This document shows positions 5,646 to 16,433 of a DNA stretch of 25,283 nucleotides, piece by piece. Source of the DNA: Bacteroidota bacterium (GTDB lineage: Bacteria > Bacteroidota > Bacteroidia > Flavobacteriales > Weeksellaceae). Position numbers and translations under genes: made by a program. Below the pieces are notes generated by a model that was not told where the DNA came from, ran no database searches, and was given only the letters and a program-made list of their open reading frames with translations. The stretch covers positions 1-25,283 of the forward strand of contig JAEWZO010000016.1 in the NCBI GenBank assembly GCA_023458415.1, written 5' to 3'. Each line of letters starts with the position of its first letter. Positions within the stretch are counted from its first letter, which is position 1.

Positions 5646-7405
5646 TACATTCTGCTTACCACTCCAATTCCTAAAAGAGACAGACCTTTTTTAATGGTTT
5701 TTCCAGTAAGATCCGAAACCTCAAGACGGAACTGTTTTGCATTTTCGTCATCCGTATTCAGCACCGGATTGTTCTGATAGAACGAATTGTAAGATTTTAC
5801 GAGCTCGTAGATATAATTAGCTACCAAGGCCGGAGAAAGCGTTTCTGCTGCTCTGGAAACAACGTCTTTAAAAGAAGAAAGCACCATGACAAGTTCTCTT
5901 TCGCTTTCATTCAGTTCATAATTTCCGAGGTTTTGCGGAATAAAGTCGGCTTTATTAAGAAGCGACTGAATTCTTGCATATGTATATTGAATGAACGGAC
6001 CTGTATTCCCGTTGAAATCTATACTTTCTTTCGGATTAAAAAGCATTTTCTTTTTAGGATCTACTTTCAGCATGAAATACTTCAGTGCTCCTAAACCAAC
6101 AGTTTCGTAAGATGCTTCCTTTTCGGTTTCGCTTAAATGTTCGAGTTTGCCGAGTTCCTGTGATTTTTCTTTTGCTGTCTCATACATTTCCTGCATTAAA
6201 TCATCTGCATCAACTACAGTTCCTTCTCTGGATTTCATTTTTCCTTCCGGTAGCTCCACCATTCCGTAGGACAGATGATAGAGATTTTCTGCCCAACTAT
6301 AGCCCAGTTTTTTCAAAATTTTGAACAGAACATCGAAGTGATAATCCTGCTCGTTTCCTACTGTATAAATAAGTTTCTGAATGTCATTATCCTTGAATCG
6401 TTCCACTGCCGTTCCCAAATCCTGAGTCATGTAAACCGCGGTTCCGTCAGAACGTAGCAGAAGTTTTTCATCCAGACCTTCATCTGAAAGATCGCACCAC
6501 ACCGAACCGTCGTCTCTTCTGTAGAAAACTCCTTTAAGAAGTCCCTCCTGAATCAGGTCTTTACCCAACAAATAAGTATTGCTTTCGTACTGAATCTGGT
6601 CGAAACTCACACCCAATCTTTTATAAGTTTCTCCGAAACCTTCATACACCCAAGTGTTCATTTCATTCCAAAGGTTGCGAACTTTTTCATCACCTTTCTC
6701 CCAGTTCAACAACATCTCTTGCGCTTCCTTGATCAAAGGTGCTTGTTTTTTGGCCGCATCTTCATCATACCCTTTTTCAACGAGCTGAGCAATTTCCGCT
6801 TTGTAATTCTTGTCGAATTCAACATAGTAATTTCCGACTAGCTTGTCACCTTTTACGGAGCTGGATTGTGGAGTTTCGCCATTACCGAATTTTTCCCATG
6901 CCAACATGGATTTGCAGATGTGAATTCCGCGGTCGTTAATAATCTGAGTTTTTATAACATTGTAACCATCTTCTTCCAGAATCTGTGCAACAGAATAGCC
7001 CAATAAATTATTACGGATGTGACCAAGGTGCAGCGGTTTGTTGGTATTTGGTGAAGAGTACTCCACCATTACAGTTTGATTTTTATCTTCTTTTTTGTCA
7101 AAATTTTCGCGAATGGAAGAAAGATTATTTACAAAGAATTTATTCTCAATCTTAATGTTCAAGAAACCTTTCACTACGTTGTAACTCTGAACAAAACCGG
7201 TTTGTGCAGTAAGTGCACCGCCTAACTGATTGGCAATTACATCGGGTGCATTTTTGAGAATTTTCACCAATGGAAAAGTCACAATGGTAAAATCGCCTTC
7301 GAAATCGGTTTTATTCTGCTGAACTTCCAGAGAAACGTCATTAATCTGATAAACGCTTTGGATGATTTCAGTAATTTTTGACTGGATAATGTCTTTAATA
7401 TTCAT
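5645..7405 (-). CDS. argS: Arginyl-tRNA synthetase
   Basis: This class I synthetase charges tRNA-Arg. The 586-residue protein has the N-terminal additional domain (about 1-100), the catalytic HIGH motif as HLGH (126-129) in SSPNTNKPLHLGHIRNN, a KMSK-type loop KMKS (389-392), and the C-terminal helical anticodon-binding domain ending GIGVVSRM. Bacteroidota ArgS are about this long. The open frame begins at 7447, but that extension (MVFLLCIFVTQ) crosses the promoter element and terminator, so ATG 7405 (MNIKDIIQSK) is chosen. It is the first gene of argS-menE-arfB, with overlapping or abutting junctions throughout. Confidence 0.97.
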   Translation of the reverse strand: MNIKDIIQSKITEIIQSVYQINDVSLEVQQNKTDFEGDFTIVTFPLVKILKNAPDVIANQLGGALTAQTGFVQSYNVVKGFLNIKIENKFFVNNLSSIRENFDKKEDKNQTVMVEYSSPNTNKPLHLGHIRNNLLGYSVAQILEEDGYNVIKTQIINDRGIHICKSMLAWEKFGNGETPQSSSVKGDKLVGNYYVEFDKNYKAEIAQLVEKGYDEDAAKKQAPLIKEAQEMLLNWEKGDEKVRNLWNEMNTWVYEGFGETYKRLGVSFDQIQYESNTYLLGKDLIQEGLLKGVFYRRDDGSVWCDLSDEGLDEKLLLRSDGTAVYMTQDLGTAVERFKDNDIQKLIYTVGNEQDYHFDVLFKILKKLGYSWAENLYHLSYGMVELPEGKMKSREGTVVDADDLMQEMYETAKEKSQELGKLEHLSETEKEASYETVGLGALKYFMLKVDPKKKMLFNPKESIDFNGNTGPFIQYTYARIQSLLNKADFIPQNLGNYELNESERELVMVLSSFKDVVSRAAETLSPALVANYIYELVKSYNSFYQNNPVLNTDDENAKQFRLEVSDLTGKTIKKGLSLLGIGVVSRM

Positions 7406-7422
7406 TGAAAAATTTTGCGTTA

Positions 7423-7430
7423 CAAATATA
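7423..7430 (-). promoter_or_regulatory. Likely -7 element for the argS operon
   Basis: TATATTTG on the minus strand, 17 bases before ATG 7405, directly after the T tract of the susCD terminator. No exact TTG is found at the -33 distance. Confidence 0.5.
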
Positions 7431-7436
7431 CATAAT

Positions 7437-7464
7437 AAAAAAACCACTCCGAAGAGTGGTTTTT
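7437..7464 (-). terminator. Intrinsic terminator of the susCD operon
   Basis: A 7-bp stem (7443-7449 with 7454-7460), extended by A-T pairs, closes a four-base loop (CGAA on the plus strand, TTCG on the minus strand); seven T follow on the minus strand. The stable TTCG tetraloop supports function. It separates susD from argS. Confidence 0.88.
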
Positions 7465-7483
7465 ATTGTAGAATAAAAAGTGT

Positions 7484-9067
7484 TTAGTTATTATCCCAAA
7501 TCAGCTTAGTGTTCATCTTATCCCCACCAATAGCTGTAGAAGCAGCAGCGTAGTTTTCAGGATTAAGAGTCTGGATTACTGTTGGGTAATACAGTCTTGT
7601 AGGCAAGTCTGTAAGATCTGCAATAAGCGGAACAAAAGTATAGGTTGTTACTCCTTCAACTGGGTTATTCAACTGACCAGTTTCTCCCGGCATTAGAAGT
7701 ACAGAGGTATCAGGATATCCTGTTCTTCTGTAATCTGCCCAAGATTCGTACGGCTGCATGAAAAGAGCTACATACTTCTGAGTCATTACATTTTCTGCAT
7801 TAGCAGCAGGAAGTGTACCAACGAAAGCATCAATAGCGGTTGCATCTACACCCCATTTTTCCATAGAAGCTCTAACACCGTTCTCGTAATTTGCCTGGCT
7901 CCATCCGTTCATTTCACTAAGGATGAATTCAACTTCAGAGTATTCCATTAGGATTTCAGTGTAATCCGGTCTGTAAATTTTGCTACTGAAGAAGTTAGAC
8001 TTATCACTTTGAGAAGTTGACAATGACTGATCCAATCCGTAAGGCTGACCTACGTAATCTGCAGGATCTGTAGATTGCTCATAAGTATTGTTGATAATAA
8101 GCGCTTTGTTAGTTCCCATTGGCGCTGCAAATTCGAACAATCTTGGATCAAGTCCGAAACCTCCTGTGTTTCCTTTCAAAAGATCGATGAAAGTTTTTGA
8201 AACTGAGAAGTCAGAACGTGTTAAGAAATCGTTGAACATTGGAGAAGGGTTTGTACGGTTGTTTTCGTAAGTTACCCCAACGTTGTCAGCATTAGAAGTC
8301 ATAACTCCACCTGCAACAGCATCAGCCATGTGTGTTTCCGCACCAGGAACAACACCTTTCACACGGTTCGCTACACGTAGTCTAAGAGAGTTAGCAAACT
8401 TCTTAAGTTTCTCTGCATCACCATCGAAAAGAACATCTCCCTGTGTAAATACCGGCTTGCCAAGTTCTACCATATCTGCAGCTTCATCCAATTCTTTAAG
8501 GATATCAGCGTAGATTTTTTGCTGAGGAGCAAATTTTGGCTTCAGATATTCATTAACATTCAATGCCTGGAAATCTGCATCCTGAGTTCCGTAAGAATAG
8601 TAAGGTACATCACCAAAAGTATCAACCAAGTTAAGGAATACGTAGGATAGCATTACTCTTGATGCCGCAATCTGGTTTGCATTGGATCCGTAAGCACTTG
8701 CACCTACTGCAGTCGCAGGATCTGTATTGATATCAATAATCTGCTTATAGTTGGAAGCCGCTGTATAAAGACCGTTCCACAATGCATCACCACTTGTAAG
8801 TCTGTACTGGTATCTGTCTTCTTCGGTGTAAGCCACCTGTGCAGAATACTGCATCCAAGGAAGTGTAACTCTAGCTGATTCGAACGAGTTTCTTGTTACG
8901 TCGGTTACAGATTTGTTTGCCCAGTTAAATATACCGTAAGTAAGAGCTACTTCGGGGTTGTTTGGATTCGTATTGATTTCCTCGAAGCTTTCAGTACAGC
9001 TTACCACCGCAGTGGTTGTAAAGAAAGCAGCGGCCATTACGAATGCATATCTTTTAATATTTTTCAT
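7484..9067 (-). CDS. SusD/RagB-family nutrient-binding outer-membrane lipoprotein
   Basis: SusD-type lipoproteins sit on the cell surface as the lid of a SusC channel and capture oligosaccharides, peptides or other ligands. The 527-residue product has a signal peptide with lipobox ending VVSC (Cys24 to be lipidated), then a SusD-like body with tetratricopeptide-type helices (start SFEEINTNPNNPEVA; later MEYSEVEFILSEMNGW and PYESWADYRRTGYPD), typical of the SusD-like-2 subgroup. Its start lies seven bases after the susC stop, so the two form one operon. No glycan-degrading enzyme, sulfatase or regulator is adjacent, so the substrate cannot be read from context. Confidence 0.95.
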   Translation of the reverse strand: MKNIKRYAFVMAAAFFTTTAVVSCTESFEEINTNPNNPEVALTYGIFNWANKSVTDVTRNSFESARVTLPWMQYSAQVAYTEEDRYQYRLTSGDALWNGLYTAASNYKQIIDINTDPATAVGASAYGSNANQIAASRVMLSYVFLNLVDTFGDVPYYSYGTQDADFQALNVNEYLKPKFAPQQKIYADILKELDEAADMVELGKPVFTQGDVLFDGDAEKLKKFANSLRLRVANRVKGVVPGAETHMADAVAGGVMTSNADNVGVTYENNRTNPSPMFNDFLTRSDFSVSKTFIDLLKGNTGGFGLDPRLFEFAAPMGTNKALIINNTYEQSTDPADYVGQPYGLDQSLSTSQSDKSNFFSSKIYRPDYTEILMEYSEVEFILSEMNGWSQANYENGVRASMEKWGVDATAIDAFVGTLPAANAENVMTQKYVALFMQPYESWADYRRTGYPDTSVLLMPGETGQLNNPVEGVTTYTFVPLIADLTDLPTRLYYPTVIQTLNPENYAAASTAIGGDKMNTKLIWDNN

Positions 9068-9074
9068 TTCTTAA

Positions 9075-11993
9075 TTAAAATTTAAAGTTTACGTTAAATC
9101 CATATTGTCTTGTTGATGGCAATGAACCTCCTTCAAGCCCCTGAATGTTTCCAGATCCGTAAGATGTGTTTTCTGGATCCATACCTTTCCAGTCAAGTCC
9201 CCAAGCGAAAAGGTTTCTACCGAAAGCTGAAATTCTTACACCTTCAAGGAATCCACCGATTACAGATTTTGGAAGATCGTAACCAATAGTAAGGTCTCTA
9301 AGTTTGATATAATCTGCATCGAAAACGTTCAGTGCATCTACCGTGTTGTAGTACATAGATCCGTACTGCTGTGCAGTAAGTCTTCTTGTGTTTGCAGAAC
9401 CGTCAGCCAATACACCTTCAAGGATAATTCCGGCTTCTCTGTTTCCGTTAAGAGTAGATTCTTCGATCATACCAGAATACATTCCCCACATGTGTGAAGT
9501 TGAGAAATATTTCCCTCCTTTCTGCCAATCCAAAAGGAAAGATAAGCTTAGGTTTTTGTATTTGAATGTGTTTCTTAGACCCATGTTGAAATCCGGCAGT
9601 GTAGAACCAAGATTTTTAATTGCTGAAGGCGCATATCTACCATTCGAAGCGATGATTTTGTTTCCGTTGGAATCATATGTGAAGTCTGTACCGTAGATAG
9701 AACCGTAAGATTCTCCTTTAACAGCCATTAGACGAACTCTGAACGGAGCTACTGTTAGCTGGTAAGTAGATACATCTTCATAAAGCTCAACAACTTCGTT
9801 TTCGTTTTTCGCGAAGTTCCAGTTCATGGTCCAGTTGAACGAATCTGTTTTCACAGGAGTTGCCCAAACCATTGCTTCGATACCTTTGTTATTGATTTTA
9901 CCAGCGTTGATCAGGTTACTTCTAAATCCTGTTGCTGCATCAATTGTAAGCGGAAGAATTGCGTCTGTAATGTTAACATCGTAATAAGTAACGTCGAAAC
10001 CTAATCTGTTTCTGAAGAAGTTCATTTCAAGACCAATCTCTTTAGTTTCCTTCATCTCAGGCATCAAGTTCGGGTTGTTGTTCTGCGTAGAAAGGTTGTA
10101 ACGCGGAGCCCCGTTGAAGTTGATTGGCTGGTTGAAGAAGTTATTGATTTGGTATGGTCCTGTATCACTCGCTACTTTAGCCCAACCCGCTCTTAACTTA
10201 CCGAAAGAAAGCCAATCAGCTTTTAGCACGTTAGAGAACACGAAACTACCTGTTAATGAAGGATAGAAACCATCGTGCGCTGTAGTAGAGAACCAGTCGT
10301 TTCTTCCTGTAGCTTCAAGGAATAAAGTTTCTTTGAAACCTAATGAAACGGATCCGAATACAGAGTGTACCATTCTGTTGAAGTCATCGTTCTGTGCCAA
10401 TGGAGTTTCAACACTATTCTTCAGGTTGTAGAAGTTTGGAAGAATCAAACCACCCACAGTTTGTCCGAAGATTCTGGAAAGTCTGCTGTTTCTGATGTTA
10501 CCTCCAATAAATGTCTGTAAAGAGAAGTCATCAGAGATGTTTGGATTCCAGTGCAATCTACCTTCGTAGTTGTACTCACTGAAAGTTCTTGTGTTTGTTG
10601 CATATCCGGAAACTGCCTGCGAACCGATAGCTACTCTAGAGTCGTTATCCTGAGAATACATATCCGCATACACTTTACCTACTGCAAATAAGTTTGGAAG
10701 GATATTGTACGTTAAACCAACGTTACCGAAAAATCTGTTTCTCTTATCGTTAGTTACGTTTTCGTAAACACTCCAGTATGGGTTATCTGAGTAAAGAGGT
10801 GTAGCATCGTCCCAAGCTGTTCTGTTCCAGGTTCTTTGCATTCCGTTAGGAAGTTTGTAATCTCTCAGTTTAGAGAAATCCAACTGTCTTTGTCCCCACT
10901 GGAAGAACTTTTGTGCTACTGAGTTGTCACCATATCCCTGTTCAGGTCTGTTGAAACCTTTAGTCTGCACAAAGTTTAGGGAAGTTTCAATTTTCACTTT
11001 ATCGCTCAACTCACTGTTAGCATTAATGTTGAAGTTGTGCTTGTTGATGGAAGAGTTTGGATAGATACCGCTGATATCAGTATTGGTATAAGAAACTCTT
11101 AAGTTTGATCTTTCAAAAGATTTTGAAACAGAAAGGTTGTTGGTGTACTGAGTACCTACGTTGAAGAACGAATCCACATCGTGCTGCGGAGCAACCCATG
11201 GAATAGTTTTCATATAATCATCCGGGAATTCAGGATCAAACGCGTTCCAAGGAAGGTAGTACAAGTTCGGATCGTATTTCGGACCCCAGCTTTCATCCAT
11301 TCCGTAGTCTGCAATGTTGTAAACAACACCGTTGATTTCCTGTGTTGGAAGCGAATTTGCTAAACCACCACCATAAGAATTCTGAAGGTTTGGATAAATA
11401 TAGATGCTTTCGAAAGAAATACCTGTATTGAATTCAATTGCTGTTTTTCCTCTCTTTGCACTTTTCGTTGTATAAATGATTACACCGTTGGATGCTCTGG
11501 ATCCGTAAAGTGCAGCTGCAGGACCACCTTTAAGTACAGTTACAGACTCGATGTCGTCCGGATTAATATCGAACGTAGCATCACCGTAGTCTCTACCACC
11601 GGCACCTCTTTGTGTATTTACATCGTTAATGTTACTGTTGTCCAACGGTACACCGTCTACAATAATCAAAGGTCTGTTCTCACCGGTAATGGAAGAAATA
11701 CCTCTCATTGTAATTCTTGTAGAACCACCCATTGAGGACGGAGCAGTTACCTGAACACCGGCAACGTTTCCGGATAGAGCGCTCAAAGCATTGTTCTGGC
11801 CAGCTTCAGAGATGTTATCTCCGGAAATCTCCTGAGCAGCATAACCAATAGACTTTTTCTCTCTTTTGATACCCAAAGCCGTTACGACAACGCCTTCGAT
11901 ATCCTGGGTTCTAGCTGTATCAACCTGTGCATTCACCAAAGCAAAAGACGAAGTTAAAACCACTGCTAAAACGCTTGTTGTTAGTTTCTTCAT
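9075..11993 (-). CDS. SusC/RagA-family TonB-linked outer-membrane transporter
   Basis: SusC-type proteins are 22-stranded TonB-dependent channels that pair with SusD lids to import large nutrients using energy from ExbBD-TonB. The 972-residue product has a signal peptide (MKKLTTSVLAVVLTSSFALVNAQ), a TonB-box-like segment near EGVVVTALGIKREKKSIGYA, a plug with GNVAGVQV, RITMRGISSITGENRPLIIVDGVPLDN and SVTVLKGGPAAALYGSRASNGVIIYTTK, and a barrel ending in aromatic YGFNVNFKF. It lacks the N-terminal carboxypeptidase-D-like domain found in many SusC proteins, the plug beginning soon after the signal peptide. It is the first gene of the susC-susD operon. No anti-sigma or hybrid two-component regulator is nearby. 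Confidence 0.96.
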   Translation of the reverse strand: MKKLTTSVLAVVLTSSFALVNAQVDTARTQDIEGVVVTALGIKREKKSIGYAAQEISGDNISEAGQNNALSALSGNVAGVQVTAPSSMGGSTRITMRGISSITGENRPLIIVDGVPLDNSNINDVNTQRGAGGRDYGDATFDINPDDIESVTVLKGGPAAALYGSRASNGVIIYTTKSAKRGKTAIEFNTGISFESIYIYPNLQNSYGGGLANSLPTQEINGVVYNIADYGMDESWGPKYDPNLYYLPWNAFDPEFPDDYMKTIPWVAPQHDVDSFFNVGTQYTNNLSVSKSFERSNLRVSYTNTDISGIYPNSSINKHNFNINANSELSDKVKIETSLNFVQTKGFNRPEQGYGDNSVAQKFFQWGQRQLDFSKLRDYKLPNGMQRTWNRTAWDDATPLYSDNPYWSVYENVTNDKRNRFFGNVGLTYNILPNLFAVGKVYADMYSQDNDSRVAIGSQAVSGYATNTRTFSEYNYEGRLHWNPNISDDFSLQTFIGGNIRNSRLSRIFGQTVGGLILPNFYNLKNSVETPLAQNDDFNRMVHSVFGSVSLGFKETLFLEATGRNDWFSTTAHDGFYPSLTGSFVFSNVLKADWLSFGKLRAGWAKVASDTGPYQINNFFNQPINFNGAPRYNLSTQNNNPNLMPEMKETKEIGLEMNFFRNRLGFDVTYYDVNITDAILPLTIDAATGFRSNLINAGKINNKGIEAMVWATPVKTDSFNWTMNWNFAKNENEVVELYEDVSTYQLTVAPFRVRLMAVKGESYGSIYGTDFTYDSNGNKIIASNGRYAPSAIKNLGSTLPDFNMGLRNTFKYKNLSLSFLLDWQKGGKYFSTSHMWGMYSGMIEESTLNGNREAGIILEGVLADGSANTRRLTAQQYGSMYYNTVDALNVFDADYIKLRDLTIGYDLPKSVIGGFLEGVRISAFGRNLFAWGLDWKGMDPENTSYGSGNIQGLEGGSLPSTRQYGFNVNFKF

Positions 11994-12070
11994 ATCAAAT
12001 TAAATTTTTCATTGTGACAAAAGTGCAAAAGTTTTATAAAACAGCCAAATAAATTGTTAACAAATCTTAA

Positions 12071-12078
12071 TATATTTG
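12071..12078 (+). promoter_or_regulatory. Likely -7 element for rnhB
   Basis: TATATTTG fits TAnnTTTG and lies 48 bases before the rnhB ATG, in the 133-base divergent spacer with susC. The nearest TTG is only 14 bases upstream, so the -33 element is not convincing. I see no exact TAnnTTTG facing susC in this spacer. Confidence 0.4.
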
Positions 12079-12126
12079 CTGAATTAATGATTTCTCAAAA
12101 AGAAACGTTAAGAAAACATATTTATT

Positions 12127-12711
12127 ATGGAATTAATAAAAAGATGGTCGCAAAATTACATTGAAGCAGGCTGTGACGAAGTGGGCAGAGGCTGTCTATG
12201 TGGTCCTGTAGTGGCTGCAGCAGTGGTTTTGGACGATAATTTTAATCAAAATCTAATCAACGATTCCAAAAAACTAAACTTCCGAACACGCCAGGAAATG
12301 GATTTTTACATTAGAGATAACGTAAAAGACTTTGCCATTGCGGAGTGCGACCTTGATATTATCGACACCCACAATATTCTCAATGCAAGTATCCACGCTA
12401 TGCATCTTGCACTGGATTCGCTTACCATTCGGCCGGAACTGATTCTGGTGGACGGAAACCGCTTTCACGCTTATAATTATATACCGCACCAATGCATCGT
12501 GAAAGGAGATTCAAAAGTTTTAGCCATCGCCGCAGCTTCTATTCTTGCTAAAAACCACCGCGATCGACTAATGCTAAAACTGCATGAAGAACATCCGGAA
12601 TATGGCTGGAATCGAAACATGGGTTATGCTACAAAGACTCACCGTGAAGCGCTGAATAAATACGGGCCCACAAAATACCACAGAAAATCTTTTAAACTGA
12701 TTTACACATAA
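12127..12711 (+). CDS. rnhB: Ribonuclease HII
   Basis: RNase HII cuts RNA in RNA-DNA hybrids and starts removal of single ribonucleotides from DNA. The 194-residue protein has the family length and the catalytic acidic residues: D17 and E18 in CDEVGRGCLCGPVVAAAVVL, D109 in LILVDGN and D128 in KGDSKVLAIAAASILAK, plus DSKKL (46-50). It is a single gene, divergent from susC and convergent with yidC, sharing a bidirectional terminator with the latter. Confidence 0.97.
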   Translation: MELIKRWSQNYIEAGCDEVGRGCLCGPVVAAAVVLDDNFNQNLINDSKKLNFRTRQEMDFYIRDNVKDFAIAECDLDIIDTHNILNASIHAMHLALDSLTIRPELILVDGNRFHAYNYIPHQCIVKGDSKVLAIAAASILAKNHRDRLMLKLHEEHPEYGWNRNMGYATKTHREALNKYGPTKYHRKSFKLIYT

Positions 12712-12741
12712 AAAAAACGGAAGAATAATCTTCCGTTTTTT
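12711..12741. terminator. Bidirectional terminator between rnhB and yidC
   Basis: CGGAAGA (12718-12724) pairs with TCTTCCG (12729-12735) around a four-base loop, flanked by seven A on the left and six T on the right, so it can end both converging transcripts. Confidence 0.88.
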
Positions 12742-12765
12742 ATACCTATATATAGTATAGCAAAA

Positions 12766-14595
12766 TTATTTCTTTTTCTGCTGCTGTTTCTTCATTTGCT
12801 CCTGCTGCATTCTCTGTTGTTCCTGCGCCTGCTCCATCATTTCACGCATACGTTTTTGGAATCTTCCTTCCGGTTTTGGAGCTTTCGTTTTATTTTCCTG
12901 AATCTGAGCATGAATTTTATCTTCATCCAAAATCCAGTATTTAATTACAAGAATAATCAGAATGTTAATAGCATTCGATACAAAATAATACCATGAAAGA
13001 CCTGATGCAGAAGTATTCAGGAAGAACAGGAATGTAATCGGGAAAATGTACATAAGAACTTTCATGTTCGGCATTCCCGGTTGTGTTGGCTGCTGAATAT
13101 TTCCTGCAGTTAACAGCGTATAAATAAGGAGAACTGCAGTACACGCGATAGCGAAAACACTTAAATGTTCACCAAGGAAAGGAATGTTAAACGGAAGTTT
13201 TATTAAATCATCGTACGCCGTTAAATCTTTTGCAAACCAGAAACTCTCCCCTCTTAAATCAATAAAATTCGGGAAAAATCGGAATAACGCATAGAATATA
13301 GGAATCTGAAGCAACGCCGGTAAACATCCTGCCATTTGGTTAACCCCAGCTTTTCTGTAAACAGCCATCGTTTCCTGTTGGCGTTTCATGGCATCGGCGT
13401 CTTTGAATTTTTCGTTCACCTCATCAATTTCCGGACGGATTACACGCATCATCGCACTCAGTTTGTGCTGTTTGAACATAATCGGCGAAAGGATCAGTTT
13501 CACAATAATCGTCATTACGAAAATTACCCAACCTGCAGTTAGTCCCCACGAAGCAATCAGGTTATACATCGGAATGAAGAACCAACGGTTCATGGTACCA
13601 ATAAACGACCATCCCAAAGGTAGAATTTCGTCAAAGTTTTTTCCTTCAAAAGATTTCAGAAGCGTAAGATCCAGCGGCATGAAATACCATTTGAAACTTT
13701 GATTCATTTCATTACCTGCCAAATTAACCTGTCCGTTAAAGTTAAATTTCTTCAGAAACTCGCCTTCTTCGATCATATCCTGATTTCCTTTCGCAGCGTG
13801 AAACCCTGTTTGAGGTTCAATAATTGCTGTGAAGAACTGCTGTTTTACAGCCAGCCAGTTTAAAACTTCACCGTCTTCATTCATCGAAGTTCTCGCATCG
13901 TAATCATAAGAACCATAATCATCAAAAGCATAAGCAAATTCAGTATGAGTCTGCTCCTGAGAGCGGCCTTTCTCCATTTCGCGAACACTGTAATCCCAAA
14001 TAAAATTGGCTTTGTTATCGGAAATCATATTACTAAGTCCCTGCGTTTTGATATTGAAATCAACCGTGTAATTGCTGGCCAATGTATACAGAAACTGAAT
14101 AACCGCACCATTTGCATTCGCTGTTAGTGTAACTGTATTTCCTGAAACAGACGGAGAGAAAACCAAATCTTTGGTGTTGAATGTTTTCCCTGTTCTGTCG
14201 GTAAACTGAAATCCGTAGGTAGAATTGTTTTTGTCAAAAAGCAGCAGATCTTTGTCATTAGTGTCTGTCGCTTTGTTGTAAGCTTTATACTCATTAAGCT
14301 GAACTTTGGAAATCTGCCCTCCAAGCGTTGAAATGCCTAAAGTGAGCTCCTTATTTTTTAGCTCAACCTGCTGTATGGATGTTGTTTTTACGCTGTCGTT
14401 CAGGTTGCTTACTGCAGCAGGTTTGGTGTTATTCTGCACGGTTTGGGAAGCGGTTGCTTTTGCCGCCTGCGCCTGTGCTTCTCTGTGTTCTTCTACCTGC
14501 TTGTTCTGGAAATAAAACATAAAAGCAATCAGAATCATCGAAAAAATTGCGAAACTGATAAGCTGGCTTTTATCCAGTCCGTTATTTTGCTGCAT
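12766..14595 (-). CDS. yidC: Membrane protein insertase YidC
   Basis: YidC inserts and folds inner-membrane proteins, alone or with SecYEG. The 609-residue product shows an N-terminal membrane anchor (about residues 10-28), a large periplasmic beta-rich domain of about 300 residues, then the conserved insertase core with MNRWFFIPMYNLIASWGLTAGWVIFVMTIIVKLILSPI, PALLQIPIFYALFRFFPNFIDLRGE and later membrane helices. The C-terminus is a low-complexity Q/K/M tail (REMMEQAQEQQRMQQEQMKKQQQKKK), a basic tail of the sort that may contact the ribosome. It lies downstream of pyrG in the same direction but is separated by a terminator. Confidence 0.97.
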   Translation of the reverse strand: MQQNNGLDKSQLISFAIFSMILIAFMFYFQNKQVEEHREAQAQAAKATASQTVQNNTKPAAVSNLNDSVKTTSIQQVELKNKELTLGISTLGGQISKVQLNEYKAYNKATDTNDKDLLLFDKNNSTYGFQFTDRTGKTFNTKDLVFSPSVSGNTVTLTANANGAVIQFLYTLASNYTVDFNIKTQGLSNMISDNKANFIWDYSVREMEKGRSQEQTHTEFAYAFDDYGSYDYDARTSMNEDGEVLNWLAVKQQFFTAIIEPQTGFHAAKGNQDMIEEGEFLKKFNFNGQVNLAGNEMNQSFKWYFMPLDLTLLKSFEGKNFDEILPLGWSFIGTMNRWFFIPMYNLIASWGLTAGWVIFVMTIIVKLILSPIMFKQHKLSAMMRVIRPEIDEVNEKFKDADAMKRQQETMAVYRKAGVNQMAGCLPALLQIPIFYALFRFFPNFIDLRGESFWFAKDLTAYDDLIKLPFNIPFLGEHLSVFAIACTAVLLIYTLLTAGNIQQPTQPGMPNMKVLMYIFPITFLFFLNTSASGLSWYYFVSNAINILIILVIKYWILDEDKIHAQIQENKTKAPKPEGRFQKRMREMMEQAQEQQRMQQEQMKKQQQKKK

Positions 14596-14623
14596 TTTGT
14601 AGTTCGTTTTTAAATGTTTGATG

Positions 14624-14642
14624 AAAGATTCCGCGAATCTTT
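14624..14642. repeat. Palindrome in the yidC leader
   Basis: AAAGATTC (14624-14631) and GAATCTTT (14635-14642) form a perfect 8-bp inverted repeat around CGC, between the probable -7 element and the yidC ATG. It could form a leader hairpin or a protein-binding site; no T run follows in the yidC direction. Confidence 0.5.
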
Positions 14643-14662
14643 TACGTCATAATTTCGGCTGA

Positions 14663-14670
14663 CAAAAATA
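14663..14670 (-). promoter_or_regulatory. Likely -7 element for yidC
   Basis: TATTTTTG on the minus strand, 67 bases before ATG 14595; no TTG at the expected -33 distance. It would give a leader of about 60 bases that includes the palindrome at 14624-14642. Confidence 0.4.
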
Positions 14671-14720
14671 CTGATTATTTTTTCAATAGGGAATTTTTTA
14701 AGCCATCAGTTCTAAATTCA

Positions 14721-14753
14721 AAAAAAGACAGATTGCTGTAAATCTGTCTTTTT
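14721..14753 (-). terminator. Intrinsic terminator of pyrG
   Basis: GACAGATT (14727-14734) pairs with AATCTGTC (14741-14748), extended by five A-T pairs, around a six-base loop; the minus strand ends in a T tract. It lies just past the pyrG stop at 14759. Confidence 0.88.
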
Positions 14754-14758
14754 GTATC

Positions 14759-16366
<1,608 letters not shown>

Positions 16367-16382
16367 TAGATTTAGGTTTGGG

Positions 16383-16413
16383 CAAAGTTAAAGGAATTTG
16401 GGATAGGAGGCAA
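16383..16413 (-). promoter_or_regulatory. Promoter of pyrG
   Basis: On the minus strand TTG (16411-16413), 20 bases, then TAACTTTG (16383-16390): an exact consensus match, 16 bases before ATG 16366. A short leader with C residues near the start was noted, but pyrG reiterative-transcription control cannot be claimed from this. Confidence 0.72.
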
Positions 16414-16433
16414 GGAACAGCCTTAATTCTGTT

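Noticed and set aside
14401..14520. A gene or transmembrane element on the plus strand opposite the yidC start
   Set aside because: The Cys/Phe/Ala-rich translation is the antisense of the Q/A-rich segment after the YidC anchor.
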